This document shows, piece after piece, positions 61,920 to 64,000 of a stretch of 64,000 nt of DNA. Positions within the stretch are counted from its first letter, which is position 1. Each line of letters opens with the position of its first letter. The notes under the pieces were generated by a model. It worked only from the letters and a program-made list of their open reading frames with translations. It did not search any database and had not been told where the DNA came from. This DNA comes from Azonexus fungiphilus (GTDB lineage Bacteria > Pseudomonadota > Gammaproteobacteria > Burkholderiales > Rhodocyclaceae). Position numbers and translations under genes: made by a program. The stretch spans positions 310,001 to 374,000 of the forward strand of contig NZ_RBXP01000013.1 of NCBI RefSeq assembly GCF_003634965.1, written 5' to 3'.

Positions 61920-63247
61920 GCCGACAGCTCCTTCTTGTCGAGGATGTTGCGTACCAGGTTCACGTGCTCGCGCAGCGTATAGACGAGGTCGGTGAAACCG
62001 AGCGGCACGTGCAGGCCGACCGCCTCCTCGTCGAGCGCGTCGAGACGCTGCCGGTATTCGGCGAGGCGGGCCGGATCGTAGTGGTTCTTGAGGTCGTCCT
62101 CGAGGAATTTCAGCTCGCCGTAGCAGCGGAACACCTTCGAGCGGACGCGCCAGCTGTAGAGCGCCGGTGCCACCCGCAGCAGCGGGATGAGCAGGGCGAT
62201 CACCGGGACCAGCAGGACGATCAGCCGGTCGACCAGCACCGCCATCCAGAACGGCAGGTAGCGCTGCAGGAAGGGCGGACCGGCCTTGAAGAAGCGCTCG
62301 GCCTCGGAGGACAGCGGCAGCATGCCGTCCATGTAGGCGGGAAATTCGTTCGCCGTCTGGAAGAAGCCCGGCTTGCCATGGACCTGGCGCGCCGCCTGCA
62401 GCAGCAGGTTCTGCAGCGCCGGGTGGAGATCCTCGCTGACCACCAGACTGGCCGTCGGCGCCAGCACCCGGGTGTCTTCCGGCGGCAGGTCGCGGACCAG
62501 GTCGGCGACGCCCTTGGGCATCGTCAGCCGGGTCAGGAAGGGATAACGGCGCTCGTAGGCGAAGGACTGCGAGAAGTTCATCAGCTTGACCCCCGGCGAG
62601 CGCAGCAGCACCTGGACCACCGGCGCGTGCTCGGCGGCGATCACGAAGGCGGCGTCGATGCGTCCCTGCTGCAGTTCCTCGGCGGCGTCGAGGCCGGAAA
62701 TGGCGACCGTGTTGCGGGCGAAATCGACCTCGTTGTCGGTCAGCAGCCGCTGCGCCAGCTGGCGCACGCCGGAGCCTTCCTGGCCGATGGCGATGCGCTT
62801 GCCGCGCAGGTCGGCCAGGCGGCTGATGGTCGGGCCGCGGTAGAAGACCCAGACCGGCTCGTAGAACATGCTGCCGAGCGAGACCAGGCCGAAGTTGTCA
62901 GGCTCTTCGTCGAGACCGAGGTCGGGCGGCGGCTGGATGACGCCGCCCTGGACGAAGCCGATCTGCGCCTCGCCGCTTTTCAGGCGCTCAAGGTTGTGCA
63001 GCGAGCCTTCCGAGGTGCGCACCTCGAGCGTGATCCCGGCACGGGCGAGGATCGCCGCGTAGCGCTTGGCGAAGTGATGGTAGGCGCCGCTCTCGCCGCC
63101 GCTGGTCATGACCACGTGGCGCGGTGGCGCCGGCTCGACGAACTGGTAGGCGACGACGAAGCCGATGCCGGCGATCAGGAAGATCCACCAGGCGGTGGCA
63201 AAGAGGTCGCGTAAGGAAAGTAGGCCAGCCTTGATTTTCGCCATCAT
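61916..63247 (-). CDS. Membrane-anchored TAXI-family solute-binding protein
   Basis: 443 residues. An N-terminal helix (AWWIFLIAGIGFVVAYQF) is followed by a TAXI-type binding domain (HVVMTSGGESGAYHHFAKRY, EAQIGFVQGG, GKRIAIGQEGSGVRQLAQRLL, GRIDAAFVIA). A C-terminal helix pair (FWMAVLVDRLIVLLVPVIALLIPLL) and a cytosolic helical tail follow. Ordinary TAXI proteins are free periplasmic subunits of TRAP transporters; this one is anchored at both ends and has no TRAP permease beside it. The first of two adjacent Met codons is used. Confidence 0.85.
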   Translation of the reverse strand: MMAKIKAGLLSLRDLFATAWWIFLIAGIGFVVAYQFVEPAPPRHVVMTSGGESGAYHHFAKRYAAILARAGITLEVRTSEGSLHNLERLKSGEAQIGFVQGGVIQPPPDLGLDEEPDNFGLVSLGSMFYEPVWVFYRGPTISRLADLRGKRIAIGQEGSGVRQLAQRLLTDNEVDFARNTVAISGLDAAEELQQGRIDAAFVIAAEHAPVVQVLLRSPGVKLMNFSQSFAYERRYPFLTRLTMPKGVADLVRDLPPEDTRVLAPTASLVVSEDLHPALQNLLLQAARQVHGKPGFFQTANEFPAYMDGMLPLSSEAERFFKAGPPFLQRYLPFWMAVLVDRLIVLLVPVIALLIPLLRVAPALYSWRVRSKVFRCYGELKFLEDDLKNHYDPARLAEYRQRLDALDEEAVGLHVPLGFTDLVYTLREHVNLVRNILDKKELSA

Positions 63248-63343
63248 GCGTCTTCGGGAAAACCCTGTCGTCGTCAAGATGCCGAGGGTATCACCGCGGC
63301 CGCCGGCGATCTAGCGCGGGGCGGCGGAAATCGGGGCTTTTCG

Positions 63344-63355
63344 ACGGTCGACCGT
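63344..63355. repeat. Palindrome ACGGTCGACCGT in the uvrD-TAXI gap
   Basis: A 12-base perfect palindrome in the short non-coding gap, flanked by TTTT and AAAA. It shares its GGTCGACC core with the 24-base palindrome at 25440. It may be a binding site for the TAXI operon promoter. Confidence 0.45.
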
Positions 63356-63366
63356 AAAATCCGGGC

Positions 63367-63391
63367 AAAAACGCCGGCCTCAAACCGGCGT
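63367..63391 (-). terminator. Intrinsic terminator of uvrD
   Basis: On the minus strand ACGCCGG, a seven-base loop, CCGGCGT and a T-run. The uvrD stop codon lies in the loop, so the hairpin overlaps the coding end. Confidence 0.82.
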
Positions 63392-64000
63392 CAGCTTGGC
63401 ATATTCCAGCGCCAGCCATTTCATGCCGGCACCGCCGCCGAAATTGACCTGCACCCGCGCATCGGCGCCGCGCCCCTCGGTGGCGACGATGACGCCGAGG
63501 CCGAACTTGGCGTGCTCGACGCTCTGCCCGACGCGCAGCCCGCCGGCCACCGGCTCGCTGCTGGCGGCGGCGTAGCCGCCCCAGGTCGGCGCCGGGGCCG
63601 CGGCCTTCTTGTTGAGCTTGAGCAGCAGTTCTTCCGGAATCTCGTCGAAGAAGGACGAGGCCGTGCAATAGCGCGTCTGCCCGTGCAGCATCCGCGTCTG
63701 CGCGCACGAGAGATAAAGCCGCTGGCGGGCGCGGGTGACCGCGACGTACATCAGCCGGCGCTCTTCCTCCAGGCCGTCGCGTCCCTCGCTGACCGCGTTC
63801 TCGTGCGGGAACAGGCCCTGTTCGAGGCCGCTGATGAAGACGACGTCGAACTCCAGGCCCTTGGCCGCGTGCACCGACATCAACTGCACCGCTTCCTGGC
63901 CCTCGCCGGCCTGGTGCTCGCCGGATTCGAGCGAAGCGTGGGCGAGGAATGAAGCGAGCGCGCCGCCTTCGCCGATCGCGCCTTCGTCGTCGACGAAGGT
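63380..64000 (-). CDS. uvrD: UvrD/Rep-type DNA helicase, C-terminal part
   Basis: Open to the right edge, 206 residues visible. Reading in from the edge: LASFLAHASLESGEHQ, then EAVQLMSVHAAKGLEFDVVF (helicase motif V), EGRDGLEEERRLMYVAVTRARQRLYLS (motif VI). After that a linker and the C-terminal RVGQSVEHAKFGLGVIVATEG Tudor-like domain that UvrD/PcrA use to bind RNA polymerase. It repairs DNA by unwinding. The GTG at 63889 is internal, not a start. Its terminator overlaps the stop codon. Confidence 0.92.
   Translation of the reverse strand, partial: TFVDDEGAIGEGGALASFLAHASLESGEHQAGEGQEAVQLMSVHAAKGLEFDVVFISGLEQGLFPHENAVSEGRDGLEEERRLMYVAVTRARQRLYLSCAQTRMLHGQTRYCTASSFFDEIPEELLLKLNKKAAAPAPTWGGYAAASSEPVAGGLRVGQSVEHAKFGLGVIVATEGRGADARVQVNFGGGAGMKWLALEYAKLTPV

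Overview
This is a high-GC, tightly packed bacterial chromosome segment. The content points to a betaproteobacterium, most likely a Rhodocyclaceae relative (Azonexus/Dechloromonas type). Indicators are paired SHP and diheme cytochromes, CcoG, PilS/PilR, a PP0621-type neighbour of pilS, a betaproteobacterial DksA finger, GTP-dependent PEP carboxykinase and a malic enzyme-phosphotransacetylase fusion. The taxon is inferred from gene content only. I saw no rRNA, tRNA, CRISPR array, insertion sequence or phage gene. Both window edges cut a gene: an LTA-synthase-like sulfatase on the left and uvrD on the right.

Layout. 0-1.5 kb: envelope phosphotransferase and PAP2 phosphatase. 1.5-7 kb: two divergent operons, one for SHP, a diheme cytochrome, a PepSY protein and a flavocytochrome, the other for a small periplasmic protein, a second PepSY protein and a two-component system; a symmetric CTGAA/TTCAG repeat array lies between them. 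7-13.6 kb: an eight-gene zinc-limitation operon (DksA, COG0523 GTPase, QueD-like, DUF2796, ABC ATPase and permease, DUF3299, ZIP) divergent from zur, with a perfect 14-bp palindrome between. 13.6-17.2 kb: FliB, YcgR and two tandem beta-hydroxyacid dehydrogenases. 17.3-22 kb: outer-membrane lipoprotein plus MacA/split MacB. 22-31.6 kb: CorC-type protein, YqhA, a stand-alone FliD-C-like protein, an RND pump with a DUF2892 gene, an MFS carrier and cytochrome c. 31.6-37.6 kb: a phosphorelay (receiver, hybrid kinase, HPt, divergent OmpR-type regulator) and a TolC-like protein with an extra C-terminal domain. 37.9-45.5 kb: sigma-54 activator, ccoG, hydrolase, TDT carrier, Pit/DUF47 and an acyltransferase. 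45.3-50.9 kb: a lactate-utilisation (lut) operon with two extra genes, divergent from an IclR regulator. 50.9-57.6 kb: PBP7, malic enzyme, PEP carboxykinase, aminotransferase. 57.6-63.2 kb: a coupled operon TAXI protein-ParA-PP0621-PilS-PilR-AmpD.

The strongest candidates for something not well described are the SHP/DHC/PepSY/flavocytochrome module with its symmetric regulator array, the very complete zinc operon, the lut operon carrying a half-length aldehyde dehydrogenase, the TolC fusion, and unusual RNA structures upstream of ccoG and pit. Function calls rest on motifs read by eye; no database search was possible.
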